A stretch of DNA of 11,657 bases from Planctomycetaceae bacterium (GTDB taxonomy: Bacteria > Planctomycetota > Planctomycetia > Pirellulales > Pirellulaceae), in assembly GCA_018658605.1 (NCBI GenBank), contig JABHUV010000096.1, positions 1 through 11,657 of the forward strand, in the 5' to 3' direction. The translations under genes were made by a program, and so were the position numbers. The stretch's first letter is position 1. Each line of letters opens with the position of its first letter. This document shows positions 1 through 8,414 of this stretch, piece after piece. Below the pieces are notes generated by a model that ran no database searches, was not told the origin of the DNA, and saw nothing but the letters and a program-made list of their open reading frames with translations.

Positions 1-276
1 AAGACCTTTGATGAAATTCAATTTGCTGCGATGCGGTTTTAAGGGCTCGAGCACTTTTCCCAGTTGCATGTCCGCTCCCTGCCCTTTGGCCCACCACTGC
101 TGAGAATGATATCCACAACCGCTAAAGAGCACGGCCATACGTACGGGAGCCATATTGCCGTCGTTTGTCGCTGACACTTCATCACCCCAAACCGACATAG
201 ATTCCATCCAAGGGAGTGCAACGGTACAACCTACTCCGCGCAACATCGCGCGGCGCGATAATCGCTTATTGCTCAT
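1..276 (-). CDS. DUF1552 family protein, N-terminal part (3' end beyond window)
   Basis: The first 92 codons of a DUF1552 protein are visible and the frame stays open to the window edge. The ATG at 276-274 is preceded by an AAAGGTGG Shine-Dalgarno sequence (283-290), about 6 nt away, which supports this start. The N-terminus carries SRRAML at residues 7-12, then a short hydrophobic stretch with the motif ALPWMES (20-26), which is typical of the family and resembles a Tat-type export signal. A strand starting PVRMAVLFSG (about 44-53) and a W-W pair (about 59-60) follow, as in other DUF1552 proteins. The biochemical role of the family is unknown. It is commonly encoded directly after PSD1/DUF1592 cytochrome proteins in Planctomycetes, as here, with a 76-nt gap and no terminator between them. 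Co-transcription and a shared envelope role are inferences. Family assignment is confident from motifs and context. Confidence 0.85.
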   Translation of the reverse strand, partial: MSNKRLSRRAMLRGVGCTVALPWMESMSVWGDEVSATNDGNMAPVRMAVLFSGCGYHSQQWWAKGQGADMQLGKVLEPLKPHRSKLNFIKGL

Positions 277-352
277 TTGACGCCACCTTTTTTATACATC
301 TAGCATTTTCCCTTCAATCAGATAGGCGTAATACATTCTACCTAAACAAACA

Positions 353-3300
353 TTATTGTGGCACCAAATCTCGTCCTCGAATAAAACGAAACTGCTTACT
401 CAGCACTATATCATCAATAGCGCTACGTATTCGAAAATCATTCTTTTGTAAATTTAGAACCATCTTATCTATTAATAACTGATCGGAAAGTTGCACCTCA
501 CGTCCAAGAGCATACCCAAGTAGTTTGCGACAAAACTGATGCAAAAATTGATCTTGGGTTTCAGTAACCAGATATTTCCGTAAACCACTCAACCCTTCGA
601 TCTCCATTTGGTTTGGTAGTCTGGTTTTGGTATCGACCGTCCGCTCGCGAACTCGTCCTAAAACGTCATATTGCTCTAAGGCAAATCCATAAGGGTCGAT
701 GAGCGCGTGACATTTTGCACAGCTCACGGCACTGCTATGTAGCTCAATTAATTGCCGAGCGGTCAAGTCTTTCGGCACAGTTTCAGGCAATACGGGTACG
801 CCTGCCGGTGGTTTTGGCAATTGTTTGCCAAGCAAAGTCTCATAGACCCAATTACCTCGCAATATTGGACTCGTTCGGCTAGCGCCCGAATTCGCCGCCA
901 ACGTCGATGCCATTGCTAGAATACCGCCTCGACCGTGTTCGTGAAGTCCGGTAACTTTTCGCCAATTCGTTCCAACGACGCCAGAGATACCATAGTGTTT
1001 GGCGAGTGGTTCGTTGAGGAAGGTGTAATCTGCTGTAATAATATCCAAAACCGACCCGTTATATTTGAGCAAGTCCTCAAAAAACAAAACCGTTTCCTCA
1101 TACATGGCAGATCGAAGATCCGCAAATTCAGGAAACAGTTTTTCATTCTTTGTGTCATTCTTGTCGAAGCCGCGCACATGCAACCACTGGCACGCAAATT
1201 CAATTGCCATGCGTCGATTTCGTGGGTCCACCAACATACGATGTGTTTGCGATAACACGGCTTCTGACTCCGTTAGTAACCCCTTTTGTGATGCCCCACG
1301 CAGGGCTGAATCTGGCAACGATGACCAAAGAAAGTAACTCAACCGTACAGCAAGTTCTTGTTTTGATACGACCGTGGCAACAACTCCGGATTTTTGATTC
1401 TCGATCTTGAACAGAAAATTCGGTGACGAAAGGATACGTGTCAACAACAACCGACAAGCAGATTCATGGCCGGTGCCTGTTTCTCGAAAAGCTGTATACA
1501 ATTTTTTAAGCTCGTAAATTTCGGCCTCCGTTATATCGTGTCGCCAAGCTCGATCGGCAAAATCCACAAGCGCCTGCAAATGCAACGGTTCGGTTTCTCG
1601 CAAGCGAACCCTAAACGAATTTGCATACTCAGTAACACTCTGCTTAAGAAGAGCCAGTTGTTTAACGATGTCCGGACGATCCTGCGTGGCAAACTCCGAT
1701 ATTTGCTCAAAAACAACTTGATATCGCAATGGTTCCCGCGCGACAAACAGAAATTCCTCCCATAGTTGATCCAACTGCTTTTGCTGCACCTCATCCAACA
1801 TTAACCGTTGCAATCCATCGTCTTCCCGATACCACAGCACCATCGTAACCACCTCGTCGACGGGCACGATACGAATATAGGCCAACGTCCGCGGGAACAC
1901 TTTCCGAAAATCATCTAAATAGGAGGAAACTACAATCGTTCCCTTATCATTGGTAACGATCGCATTGTCGCCCGATAGTAATTTCTCATTCTCCAACGGG
2001 TTGCCTAGCGACCGGATATCTACCGCACACTGCACGGCTGCCACCTCCCCCTCAGCGAAATCATTAACGGCAGTAACTCGTAAGGTTCGACCTGCCGCGA
2101 CGATTGCTGGAATTGTGACGTTAACTGCATCTTGCCCCTGCGTGACCAGGTCGACCTTGGCTATAGGCGCACCCCCGGGATGTTTACCGAAACGAGGATC
2201 TGCGTCACTCTCTTTTTGTAACGAAGCCAAATCCACGTTTGAAACAATATTCTGAAGTAGCTTGAACAATCGACCATCCGGACCGTTTGAATCCGCTGGC
2301 GGCAAACCGAGTGCAAGCTCTTGTACCGCTAGAGCGATTTTTTGCTTTGACGAAGGGTCACGTTCATTGAGCCAGCGCCACAACAACGAATTTTCTGGTA
2401 TCAACCGTGGTTTCTTGATTACTGTCCGAAGTGTCTCCATTTTCCCTATGAAAAAATGCCACACCGCTTGATTTCCAAGTCGATCGGCGTGCGGATTTCC
2501 TACCAAAATATCTCCTGAGCAATCTTTCGCCAGGTCCCATTCCCGTCGTTTACCGTCGACTTCCTTCACCGTAAGATCGACTCTAGTAAGATCGCAAGAA
2601 TATTCTCCTGCTCTGGGACCAATAAAAACAGCAAGGACATCGCCATTCTTAACTTTGACTCGTTTGGGAGCAAATATTATTTTGCCTCCTCTTTCCATTT
2701 CACCATGCCATAATTCACTTACCTGCTGACCTGAAAAATGTCGCAGAAAATATTCAACGCCGTTTCCACAACTGTCGTGAGCATCGGCGACCAAAGACTC
2801 AACGGAAACTGTACCTGTAATCGGTGATTGCCACGCAGTCGCCACAAACTGAGTTGGGGACGGATGCACCGTAATCCCATGTGGATGGGCCAGTCCAGGA
2901 ATTCGCACCGCCCTATCCGATGAATTTGCTGTGAGCCCTGGTGTCGCAGGCAATCCCCATCCATTAACAAACTTATAACCCGCTGCCGATTTGGTTTGCT
3001 CTAACATGTGCCCCGTTATTTTGAACGGCGTAACTATCTCAACCCCCATCAAACTCATCCAAACTCGTAATGCCACTTCATCCAGATCATGCTCACTGGA
3101 AAGTTTTTTGAGATCTGGTTCAGAGTCAAGTTGCTCGGCCGCGGCTACCACTTCCAGATATTCCGCGGCGTGTTTCAGGCTTTCTTCGCGAATGGAAACG
3201 TAGCGTTGGTAAACCGCCTCTACATTTGCCAGCATGATGGGTTCTTCGCCTTCTTTTTCTAACCGCGCCGATTCCCAAACCACAAAATCGTTCACCGAAT

Positions 3301-4477
3301 CCCCGCCGGCAACTCGAGTTTGCAACCATGCAACAACATCCTCTTTTTGTTCCGTGTCAATTTCCTGCAGCAAATTTACTGAGCGAACGATGGGATTCAC
3401 CGACTCTTGCCATGCAGCAGGTGCCCCTGATCTACCAATGTGCCCGACCACGTTCAATTTCCAGAGTGATTTTTGCCAAGACTCAACATCAGCGATCACT
3501 AACCCAATCGTCTCAGGTGTGGCAGTATTGATCTGTTCAGCGAGTTGTCGCAATAAGAAAGTATGCTGTTGCGGTTGTTCACACAGCGCCCACAAGGTAT
3601 GTAAATACTTAGAACTAAGGTCACAACGACTAGCCACCGCCCCGATGGTCATTTCACCTTGTTGAATTAACGGCCTGTAATTCACAATCGCGCGGAGATA
3701 CGGCCCCGCATGCAAAAGACTTTGCTCTTCAATCTCTGCTGACTTCGACGAGTGTGAATGTTGTTGATAAAACCCACGGATTTCGTCCATCATCTCGTCC
3801 ACCACGTCTCGCCGGGTCGTCTTTCTCGAGAAACGCATGCCACTTGGGGTGAACACAGCATGCTTCGCAATTTCCGACGCTGCGTCTAAATATTTCCGTA
3901 CAAGGTTAGCAGACATTGAAAGTGCGTCACCAGTATTGGTAAACCCTTCACCAGCCGCGCCGTCGACGGGAAATTCGTGCGTCGGGTCAAGAGTCTCAAC
4001 CCCCGTCAAATCTCGAATGGTGTAGGTATATTCCGAATTATTCAATCGTCGTAGGACAACAGGTCCTGGGTCGCCAGCGCGGATTTTCGCCTCATTCTTC
4101 AAAAATCCCGTTACCCACTCGCTTACGACTGCATGCATTTGATCCGTAGGTTGTTCTGAATCCTTTGGGGGCATTTCACGAGTTTGAAAAACCTTGCTAA
4201 CTTTAACCCAAGTCTTGATTTCACTGCGGACATCCGTCACCGAGCCAAATTGCGTGAAATCGATGTCCGCTTCCACTACCTTACCGGAATGGCACTCAAG
4301 ACAATACGTTTTCAGAAATGGTGTTACCGTCGAACGAAACCGTTGATCAAATCCGTCTTGCGAAGCAACTACTTCCGTGTTGCCAAAACAACAGAACACT
4401 ACAAGACAGACTAGCTGAGTGATTGCTAACTGCGATCCCTTGCCGACAAAACAACTATTTGTATTTGTTACTGCCAA
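353..4477 (-). CDS. PSD1-type planctomycete cytochrome-c protein (DUF1587/1595/1592/1588/1585)
   Basis: A 1374-residue exported protein. A hydrophobic segment at about 18-32 ending near VVAS (36-39) looks like a signal peptide. A first c-type haem motif, CLECH (59-63), is followed by a conserved MPP (102-104), as in planctomycete cytochrome-c (PSCyt1-like) domains. DUF1587 covers about 140-205 (LRRLNNSEY, TIRDLTGV). The long middle region, about 500-660, looks beta-rich (HPHGITVHPSPTQ, CGNGVEYFL). DUF1595 lies at about 965-1027, DUF1592 at 1038-1165 (ELAVRLSYFLW; ADYTFLNEPLAKHYG) and DUF1588 at 1183-1280 (second haem motif CAKCH, 1253-1257, then ALIDPYGFALEQYD). DUF1585 lies at 1296-1366. The family is placed in the periplasm or envelope and a redox role is inferred from the two CxxCH motifs; no substrate is known. 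The start is uncertain: the frame has no ATG before residue 102, and TTG at 4477 is the only start codon I find ahead of the signal segment, with a weak ribosome site. It lies 57 nt after phoD and 76 nt before the DUF1552 gene. Confidence 0.93.
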   Translation of the reverse strand: MAVTNTNSCFVGKGSQLAITQLVCLVVFCCFGNTEVVASQDGFDQRFRSTVTPFLKTYCLECHSGKVVEADIDFTQFGSVTDVRSEIKTWVKVSKVFQTREMPPKDSEQPTDQMHAVVSEWVTGFLKNEAKIRAGDPGPVVLRRLNNSEYTYTIRDLTGVETLDPTHEFPVDGAAGEGFTNTGDALSMSANLVRKYLDAASEIAKHAVFTPSGMRFSRKTTRRDVVDEMMDEIRGFYQQHSHSSKSAEIEEQSLLHAGPYLRAIVNYRPLIQQGEMTIGAVASRCDLSSKYLHTLWALCEQPQQHTFLLRQLAEQINTATPETIGLVIADVESWQKSLWKLNVVGHIGRSGAPAAWQESVNPIVRSVNLLQEIDTEQKEDVVAWLQTRVAGGDSVNDFVVWESARLEKEGEEPIMLANVEAVYQRYVSIREESLKHAAEYLEVVAAAEQLDSEPDLKKLSSEHDLDEVALRVWMSLMGVEIVTPFKITGHMLEQTKSAAGYKFVNGWGLPATPGLTANSSDRAVRIPGLAHPHGITVHPSPTQFVATAWQSPITGTVSVESLVADAHDSCGNGVEYFLRHFSGQQVSELWHGEMERGGKIIFAPKRVKVKNGDVLAVFIGPRAGEYSCDLTRVDLTVKEVDGKRREWDLAKDCSGDILVGNPHADRLGNQAVWHFFIGKMETLRTVIKKPRLIPENSLLWRWLNERDPSSKQKIALAVQELALGLPPADSNGPDGRLFKLLQNIVSNVDLASLQKESDADPRFGKHPGGAPIAKVDLVTQGQDAVNVTIPAIVAAGRTLRVTAVNDFAEGEVAAVQCAVDIRSLGNPLENEKLLSGDNAIVTNDKGTIVVSSYLDDFRKVFPRTLAYIRIVPVDEVVTMVLWYREDDGLQRLMLDEVQQKQLDQLWEEFLFVAREPLRYQVVFEQISEFATQDRPDIVKQLALLKQSVTEYANSFRVRLRETEPLHLQALVDFADRAWRHDITEAEIYELKKLYTAFRETGTGHESACRLLLTRILSSPNFLFKIENQKSGVVATVVSKQELAVRLSYFLWSSLPDSALRGASQKGLLTESEAVLSQTHRMLVDPRNRRMAIEFACQWLHVRGFDKNDTKNEKLFPEFADLRSAMYEETVLFFEDLLKYNGSVLDIITADYTFLNEPLAKHYGISGVVGTNWRKVTGLHEHGRGGILAMASTLAANSGASRTSPILRGNWVYETLLGKQLPKPPAGVPVLPETVPKDLTARQLIELHSSAVSCAKCHALIDPYGFALEQYDVLGRVRERTVDTKTRLPNQMEIEGLSGLRKYLVTETQDQFLHQFCRKLLGYALGREVQLSDQLLIDKMVLNLQKNDFRIRSAIDDIVLSKQFRFIRGRDLVPQ

Positions 4478-4534
4478 AACTGAACTCGCGAAAACAAGTT
4501 GTATTTTATCGCTTGGTTACAATGCCTAATCACC

Positions 4535-6136
4535 TCACGCCAACTCAGCGCCGGGGCGACCCTGTTGGATTACGTACGACGCTGGTGTTAGAATTGGTGA
4601 ACCCAATTTATCCACAAATGGCGTCGCGCGGAAATGGCTGGTCCACGTTTCCGAGGTCAATTCGCAAGACACGTAACCACGGTTTGAATTGTACCATTTA
4701 ACGAAGTCGTTCTGTTCGGCAGCTCGTACATATTCGGCTATATGGTTACCGCCGTTGCCCCCAGATGTCATCGCCGTACCAACAAACTCGGTACCAACCA
4801 CTGGGGATTTGGGGTCTTGAAAATCTAACTGCAAATCATTGACCCAGTTCACGTGGATGTCCCCAGTAAGCACTACAGGATTAGGTATTCTCCGTTCGTG
4901 AAAGAATTTCAATAAACGACGGCGACTAACCTCGTAGCCAGGCCATTGATCCATACTGTAACGACGGTCTTCTCCCTCACCTCGGTTCAAAGGCGCCATC
5001 ATCACTTGCTGCGCTAAAACGTTCCAAGTTGAAGTAGATTTCAATAGATTGGACATTAGCCAATGTTCTTGGCGATCACCAAGCATCGTCCCTTTGGGAT
5101 CAAATACTTTTCCTGTCATCGGCTTGGTACGATCACCATTAGGTTGGTCCGTCCGGTACTGTCGCGTGTCAAGTACTTGGAAATTCGCCAGTTGACCGTA
5201 CTGGCATCCTCGATACAACGTCATATGCGGGCCCTGCGGAAAGGAACGCCGCCGCAATGGCATAAATTCGTAATACGCTTGGTAGGCATTCATGCGGCGT
5301 GTCAAAAACTCTTCAGGCGATATCCCGTCTTGCTCCGATACTAGGTTGGCATAGTTATTGTCAAATTCGTGGTCGTCCCATGTCACCAACCACGGGAATA
5401 TTCGATGGGTCTCCTGCAGCGATTGATCAAGCCGGTATTGAGTGTACCTCATTCGGTAATCCGCCAAACTGGTAATCTCAGAACCTATATGCTTACGCAC
5501 TCGATTATCCTGTCCCCCATACTCATAGATATAGTCGCCAAGATGAATTACTAAATCCAAATCTTCTTTTTGCATATGCGGGTAGCCATTAAAGTACCCG
5601 CTCTCATAGTGCTGACACGATGTAAAGGCAAAGCGAACGCGGTCCGGCATGGCGTCGCGTGCAGGCGCCGTGCGAGTGCGCCCGATAGGGCTGGTTTCAT
5701 TGCCAACATGAAAGCGGTAAAAATACCAACTGTGAGATTTAAGATTATCAACTTCCACATGCACTGAGTGGCCTAGTTGCGGCATAGCGAGTGCGGTGCC
5801 GCTGCGCACCACGCTCGCAAACCCCTCGTCGCTTGCTACTTCCCACTGAACCCGCACTGCCTCGTTAGGCATCCCACCATGTTCTAATGGATTTGGTGCT
5901 AAACGGGTCCACAACACTACGCCAGTGGGTTCCGGATCGCCGGATGCCACACCAAGCGTAAATGGATTGCCGTCGAACTGTGGGTTATCTAATGCGGCAC
6001 ATTGCGCGGTCACGGCTGTCAGTGGAATTGCCGACACGGTCGCCATGTATTGAATGAAGTCACGGCGTTGGACCCCATAACGTTTACTGTGAGACAGAGA
6101 TGATTTCAAGTTAGTGGGAGACAGCATAGAGTTCAC
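4535..6136 (-). CDS. phoD: PhoD-family alkaline phosphatase, Tat-exported
   Basis: A 533-residue PhoD-type phosphodiesterase/alkaline phosphatase, predicted to release phosphate from organic phosphoesters outside the cytoplasm. A twin-arginine motif, QRRDFIQ (23-29), followed by a hydrophobic stretch (31-48), indicates Tat export, which is usual for this metal-loaded family. The N-terminal PhoD domain (about 56-157) includes FTLGVASGDP and VVLWTRL. The metallophosphoesterase core carries the expected metal-site motifs: FTSCQHYESGY (C174), LVIHLGDYIYEY (D201, Y204), VTWDDHEFDNNY (D254, D255, H256, N260) and VVLTGDIHVNW (D426, H428). Length is normal and nothing essential seems missing. The start is GTG at 6136, with AAAGG five bases upstream; ATG at 6127 (residue 4) is an alternative that leaves the Tat signal intact. 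The gene lies 52 nt after the flavoprotein gene and 57 nt before the PSD1 gene. I see no Pho-box-like direct repeat in the short gap. Confidence 0.93.
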   Translation of the reverse strand: MNSMLSPTNLKSSLSHSKRYGVQRRDFIQYMATVSAIPLTAVTAQCAALDNPQFDGNPFTLGVASGDPEPTGVVLWTRLAPNPLEHGGMPNEAVRVQWEVASDEGFASVVRSGTALAMPQLGHSVHVEVDNLKSHSWYFYRFHVGNETSPIGRTRTAPARDAMPDRVRFAFTSCQHYESGYFNGYPHMQKEDLDLVIHLGDYIYEYGGQDNRVRKHIGSEITSLADYRMRYTQYRLDQSLQETHRIFPWLVTWDDHEFDNNYANLVSEQDGISPEEFLTRRMNAYQAYYEFMPLRRRSFPQGPHMTLYRGCQYGQLANFQVLDTRQYRTDQPNGDRTKPMTGKVFDPKGTMLGDRQEHWLMSNLLKSTSTWNVLAQQVMMAPLNRGEGEDRRYSMDQWPGYEVSRRRLLKFFHERRIPNPVVLTGDIHVNWVNDLQLDFQDPKSPVVGTEFVGTAMTSGGNGGNHIAEYVRAAEQNDFVKWYNSNRGYVSCELTSETWTSHFRATPFVDKLGSPILTPASYVIQQGRPGAELA

Positions 6137-6188
6137 TTTGGCCTTTAAATACCTATGAGCTTTAATTTCGGAGACGCGGCAATAACCA

Positions 6189-6686
6189 CTAATTCATCAA
6201 TTTTTGAAGCGCCGTTAACATTGCTGAAATCGAATCTGGATTAGCTTCCTTCCAATCGCTACTGGCAAGTTCTCGGCCTAATACAGTTGACCCTAAGTGA
6301 GCGAACTGCGTTCGCATGGTGGTCAACACTTTCTGTCCGCCGCCGCCAGAGTGAGTAGACAACGCTACGGGCAATCCGGTAAACATTTCGCGGAAATCAT
6401 CGCACTCGGTCGACAGCCAAGCGATCGCGCTGCCGAGTGTCGGTGGCACTCCTCCGTTATATTCCGCGGCGCATACCCACAGACCATCAGCGGCAGTCAT
6501 CGCCGATTGCAATTGCGCAAAATCTTGACCAGGTCCCGTTTCATGCTGACGCGATGAGTACAAACCGATTTCTAGGGAAGTCAGGTCCAATACCCTATTC
6601 TCAATCCCCATATGTGAAGCTGCTGCGGCAACCGTTTCCGCTAGCACCAGATTTTTCTGGTGACTTGCCGTCATAATCAATAACAC
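6189..6686 (-). CDS. NADPH-dependent FMN reductase-like flavoprotein
   Basis: A 165-residue cytoplasmic flavodoxin-fold protein of the NADPH-dependent FMN reductase group, which binds FMN and reduces flavins, quinones or similar acceptors with NAD(P)H. The opening strand VLLIMTAS (1-8; initiator read as Met), then HQKN, forms the usual first strand and FMN-phosphate loop. The family signature is AAEYNGGVPPTLGSAIAWLS (73-92), and a glycine-rich loop, STHSGGGGQ (110-118), follows a beta strand. The residue before EYNG is usually proline and is alanine here. The start is GTG at 6686, with GAGAG at 6693-6697 six bases upstream. The in-frame ATG at 6674 has no ribosome site and would remove most of the first strand, so GTG is preferred. 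There is no signal peptide. The gene follows amt2 by 50 nt with no visible terminator and precedes phoD by 52 nt. The physiological substrate cannot be told. Confidence 0.88.
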   Translation of the reverse strand: MLLIMTASHQKNLVLAETVAAAASHMGIENRVLDLTSLEIGLYSSRQHETGPGQDFAQLQSAMTAADGLWVCAAEYNGGVPPTLGSAIAWLSTECDDFREMFTGLPVALSTHSGGGGQKVLTTMRTQFAHLGSTVLGRELASSDWKEANPDSISAMLTALQKLMN

Positions 6687-6692
6687 AGTATT

Positions 6693-6697
6693 CTCTC
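6693..6697 (-). promoter_or_regulatory. Ribosome binding site of the flavoprotein gene
   Basis: GAGAG on the minus strand, six bases before the GTG at 6686. It favours this GTG over the in-frame ATG at 6674, which has no purine-rich sequence at a suitable distance. Confidence 0.6.
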
Positions 6698-6736
6698 GCT
6701 GTTAATCGTGATACCAAATTATGGAGCAGCTAACCT

Positions 6737-8116
6737 TTAGTTGTATGCACTCATTCCATGTTCAGAAACATCTAGCCCAACTTCTTCTTCGCTCGCCGAT
6801 ACTCTAATTCCCAAAGTTGCCTTAAGGATCGATCCAACGATCAGCGTAAAGATTACGGTATAGGCTCCGATGGCACCGATACCAATTAACTGGGCCACGA
6901 AGTCCCCCCCACCGAATATTGCAACAGCAATGGTGCCCCAAATTCCGCATACCAAGTGCACACTCACGGCGCCCACTGGATCGTCGATCTTCTTGTCGAC
7001 GATGACGACTGAAAAGTAAACTATCACACCAGCAATCGCCCCAATCATAACCGCGCCTTGAATAGTTACTGAATCCGCACTGGCGGTCACACCAACAAGC
7101 CCAGCTAAAATACCGTTAAGCGCCATCGTTACGTCCGGTTTACCCTGAGTCCACGAGACTAAACCGGCAGCTAAACCACCAGCAGCGGCCGCCATCGAAG
7201 TTGTCACCAGGACTAGAGAAGTCAATGCGGGGTCGGCACTAAGAACCGAACCGCCGTTAAACCCGAACCACCCAAACCACAATAAGAATACGCCAACCGC
7301 GACCAACGGCATGTTACTACCTGGAATTGCATTCGGTGAACCATCGGCGTTATATTTACCTAAACGAGGGCCCAAGAGCCAAGCCATTACGAGCGCCGCC
7401 CAACCGCCAACTGAGTGCACAAGCGTTGATCCAGCAAAATCGTAAAAGCCTAGTCGGGCTAACCACCCACCGCCCCAATGCCAAGCACCAGTCACCGGAT
7501 AACAAAATAGCAGTAAGCAAGTCGCGAAAATCAAGAACGAACTGAGTTTAACTCGACCAGCAACCGAACCCGATACAATCGTGGCACAAGTTGCTGCGAA
7601 CATCGCTTGGAAAAAGAAATCTGTATACCAAGTATAATCGCCATATGCGGGCGTAAGATCTGGGGCACCCTCTTGTAAAGTAACGAAGTTAGGGATAGCT
7701 TCCAAACTCAAAATACCGAGCGAATCATCACTAAACCCCGGATACATGACGTTAAAGCCGATCAAGCCATAAGTAAGCAGCCCAATGGAAATGATCATTG
7801 TGTTCTTGAACAAGATGTTGATCGTATTTTTCTGTCGGGTCAACCCCGCTTCCAAACTGGCGAACCCAAGGTGCATGATAAACACCAAGCAACCAGAAAG
7901 CATGATCCACAAGTTGTCGATTTTAAAATCGTTGAGTTCGGCTGGTGAAGATGTCGAATCCCCTTCCGCCGACGGTGCTTCACCAGTCGCTGTCTCGGGA
8001 CTGGCCACCGCTACACTATCGCCATCGCCGGACTCCTCATCGCCAAATAAACTGGGTGTACTTACAAACGACATGGTCATCGCGACCAACAAACTCAATA
8101 AACAAAACCGCTTCAT
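6737..8116 (-). CDS. amt: Ammonium transporter (Amt family), second copy
   Basis: A 459-residue inner-membrane ammonium channel of the Amt/MEP/Rh family, expected to work as a trimer. By comparison with E. coli AmtB, the visible key residues are the periplasmic gate Phe (F173 in FFQAMFAAT), W214 in HWGGGW, D226 in YDFAGS, the pore histidines H234 (TLVHSVGGW) and H387 (VSVHLVCGIWG), and F286/S290 in GWFGFNGGS. The C-terminus has the conserved EEEVGLDVSEHGMSAYN tail, which in AmtB-type channels contacts GlnK/P-II. The N-terminus is a signal peptide (1 to about 25) followed by an acidic Ser/Thr-rich segment (about 26-62) before TM1. The frame extends upstream to 8164, but ATG at 8116 is chosen: AGGGG (8124-8128) lies seven bases before it and the signal peptide then starts MKRF. 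It is clearly diverged from amt1. No sigma-54 site is seen upstream, so its control probably differs from that of amt1. Confidence 0.96.
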   Translation of the reverse strand: MKRFCLLSLLVAMTMSFVSTPSLFGDEESGDGDSVAVASPETATGEAPSAEGDSTSSPAELNDFKIDNLWIMLSGCLVFIMHLGFASLEAGLTRQKNTINILFKNTMIISIGLLTYGLIGFNVMYPGFSDDSLGILSLEAIPNFVTLQEGAPDLTPAYGDYTWYTDFFFQAMFAATCATIVSGSVAGRVKLSSFLIFATCLLLFCYPVTGAWHWGGGWLARLGFYDFAGSTLVHSVGGWAALVMAWLLGPRLGKYNADGSPNAIPGSNMPLVAVGVFLLWFGWFGFNGGSVLSADPALTSLVLVTTSMAAAAGGLAAGLVSWTQGKPDVTMALNGILAGLVGVTASADSVTIQGAVMIGAIAGVIVYFSVVIVDKKIDDPVGAVSVHLVCGIWGTIAVAIFGGGDFVAQLIGIGAIGAYTVIFTLIVGSILKATLGIRVSASEEEVGLDVSEHGMSAYN

Positions 8117-8123
8117 AACTAAA

Positions 8124-8128
8124 CCCCT
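8124..8128 (-). promoter_or_regulatory. Ribosome binding site fixing the amt2 start
   Basis: AGGGG on the minus strand with a seven-base spacer to the ATG at 8116. The earlier in-frame ATG at 8137 and the frame's first start codon at 8164 have no comparable site. Confidence 0.7.
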
Positions 8129-8213
8129 AGAATTCATAAGAACTTCGATCAATACAACACACACTTAACTTTTACGAATAAATTACACACGCATTTTACT
8201 TTAAGCGTCTGTA

Positions 8214-8240
8214 GTTTTTCAATCCTTTTGAGTGAAAAAC
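8214..8240 (-). promoter_or_regulatory. Hairpin overlapping the stop codon of the leader ORF
   Basis: A perfect 8-bp inverted repeat. GTTTTTCA (8240-8233 on the minus strand) pairs with TGAAAAAC (8221-8214) around an 11-base loop. The right arm begins with the TGA stop of the small ORF at 8219-8281. There is no U-tract after it, so it is not an intrinsic terminator. A ribosome finishing the small ORF would open this structure. A regulatory role is inferred. Confidence 0.45.
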
Positions 8241-8281
8241 ATCCAATTCAATTTGGAATTTCGCAAAATTCTCGGGCTCAT
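8219..8281 (-). CDS. Candidate 20-residue leader peptide upstream of amt2
   Basis: ATG at 8281 opens a 20-codon frame ending in TGA at 8221-8219. The peptide starts MSPRILRNSK and ends MFFTQKD, with no membrane segment and no similarity I recognise. The case for translation is the ribosome site: AGGAGG in the context AAAAGGAGG (core at 8291-8296), nine bases before the ATG, stronger than that of any other gene in the window. It lies 102 bases before the amt2 start, inside the presumed 5' leader. It does not match the start of GlnK/P-II, so it does not look like a remnant of that gene. It could be a leader peptide coupling translation to amt2 expression, a small protein, or a decayed gene start. 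Confidence 0.45.
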   Translation of the reverse strand: MSPRILRNSKLNWMFFTQKD

Positions 8282-8290
8282 AGACTTAAA

Positions 8291-8296
8291 CCTCCT
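8291..8296 (-). promoter_or_regulatory. Perfect Shine-Dalgarno sequence of the leader ORF
   Basis: AGGAGG on the minus strand, nine bases before ATG 8281. It is fully complementary to the anti-Shine-Dalgarno core and has no other start codon to serve. Confidence 0.6.
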
Positions 8297-8414
8297 TTTA
8301 GAAGGCAACATGTCATCATCTCAACAATTCCAACAGACAATTCGATGCTGAGACTTCTTTCGTATCGTTGGGCAAGGAATGCTTATGGCCGTTCTTGGAT
8401 ATGCTACCGCCTTT

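Noticed and set aside
3234..3665. A 143-codon plus-strand frame antisense to the PSD1 gene.
   Set aside because: It lies wholly inside a well-supported gene on the other strand, and its Ser/Cys/Thr-rich composition is that of a shadow frame.
8117..8164. Sixteen extra N-terminal codons for amt2, with the start at 8164.
   Set aside because: They have no ribosome site and would bury the signal peptide; ATG 8116 has a well-spaced AGGGG.
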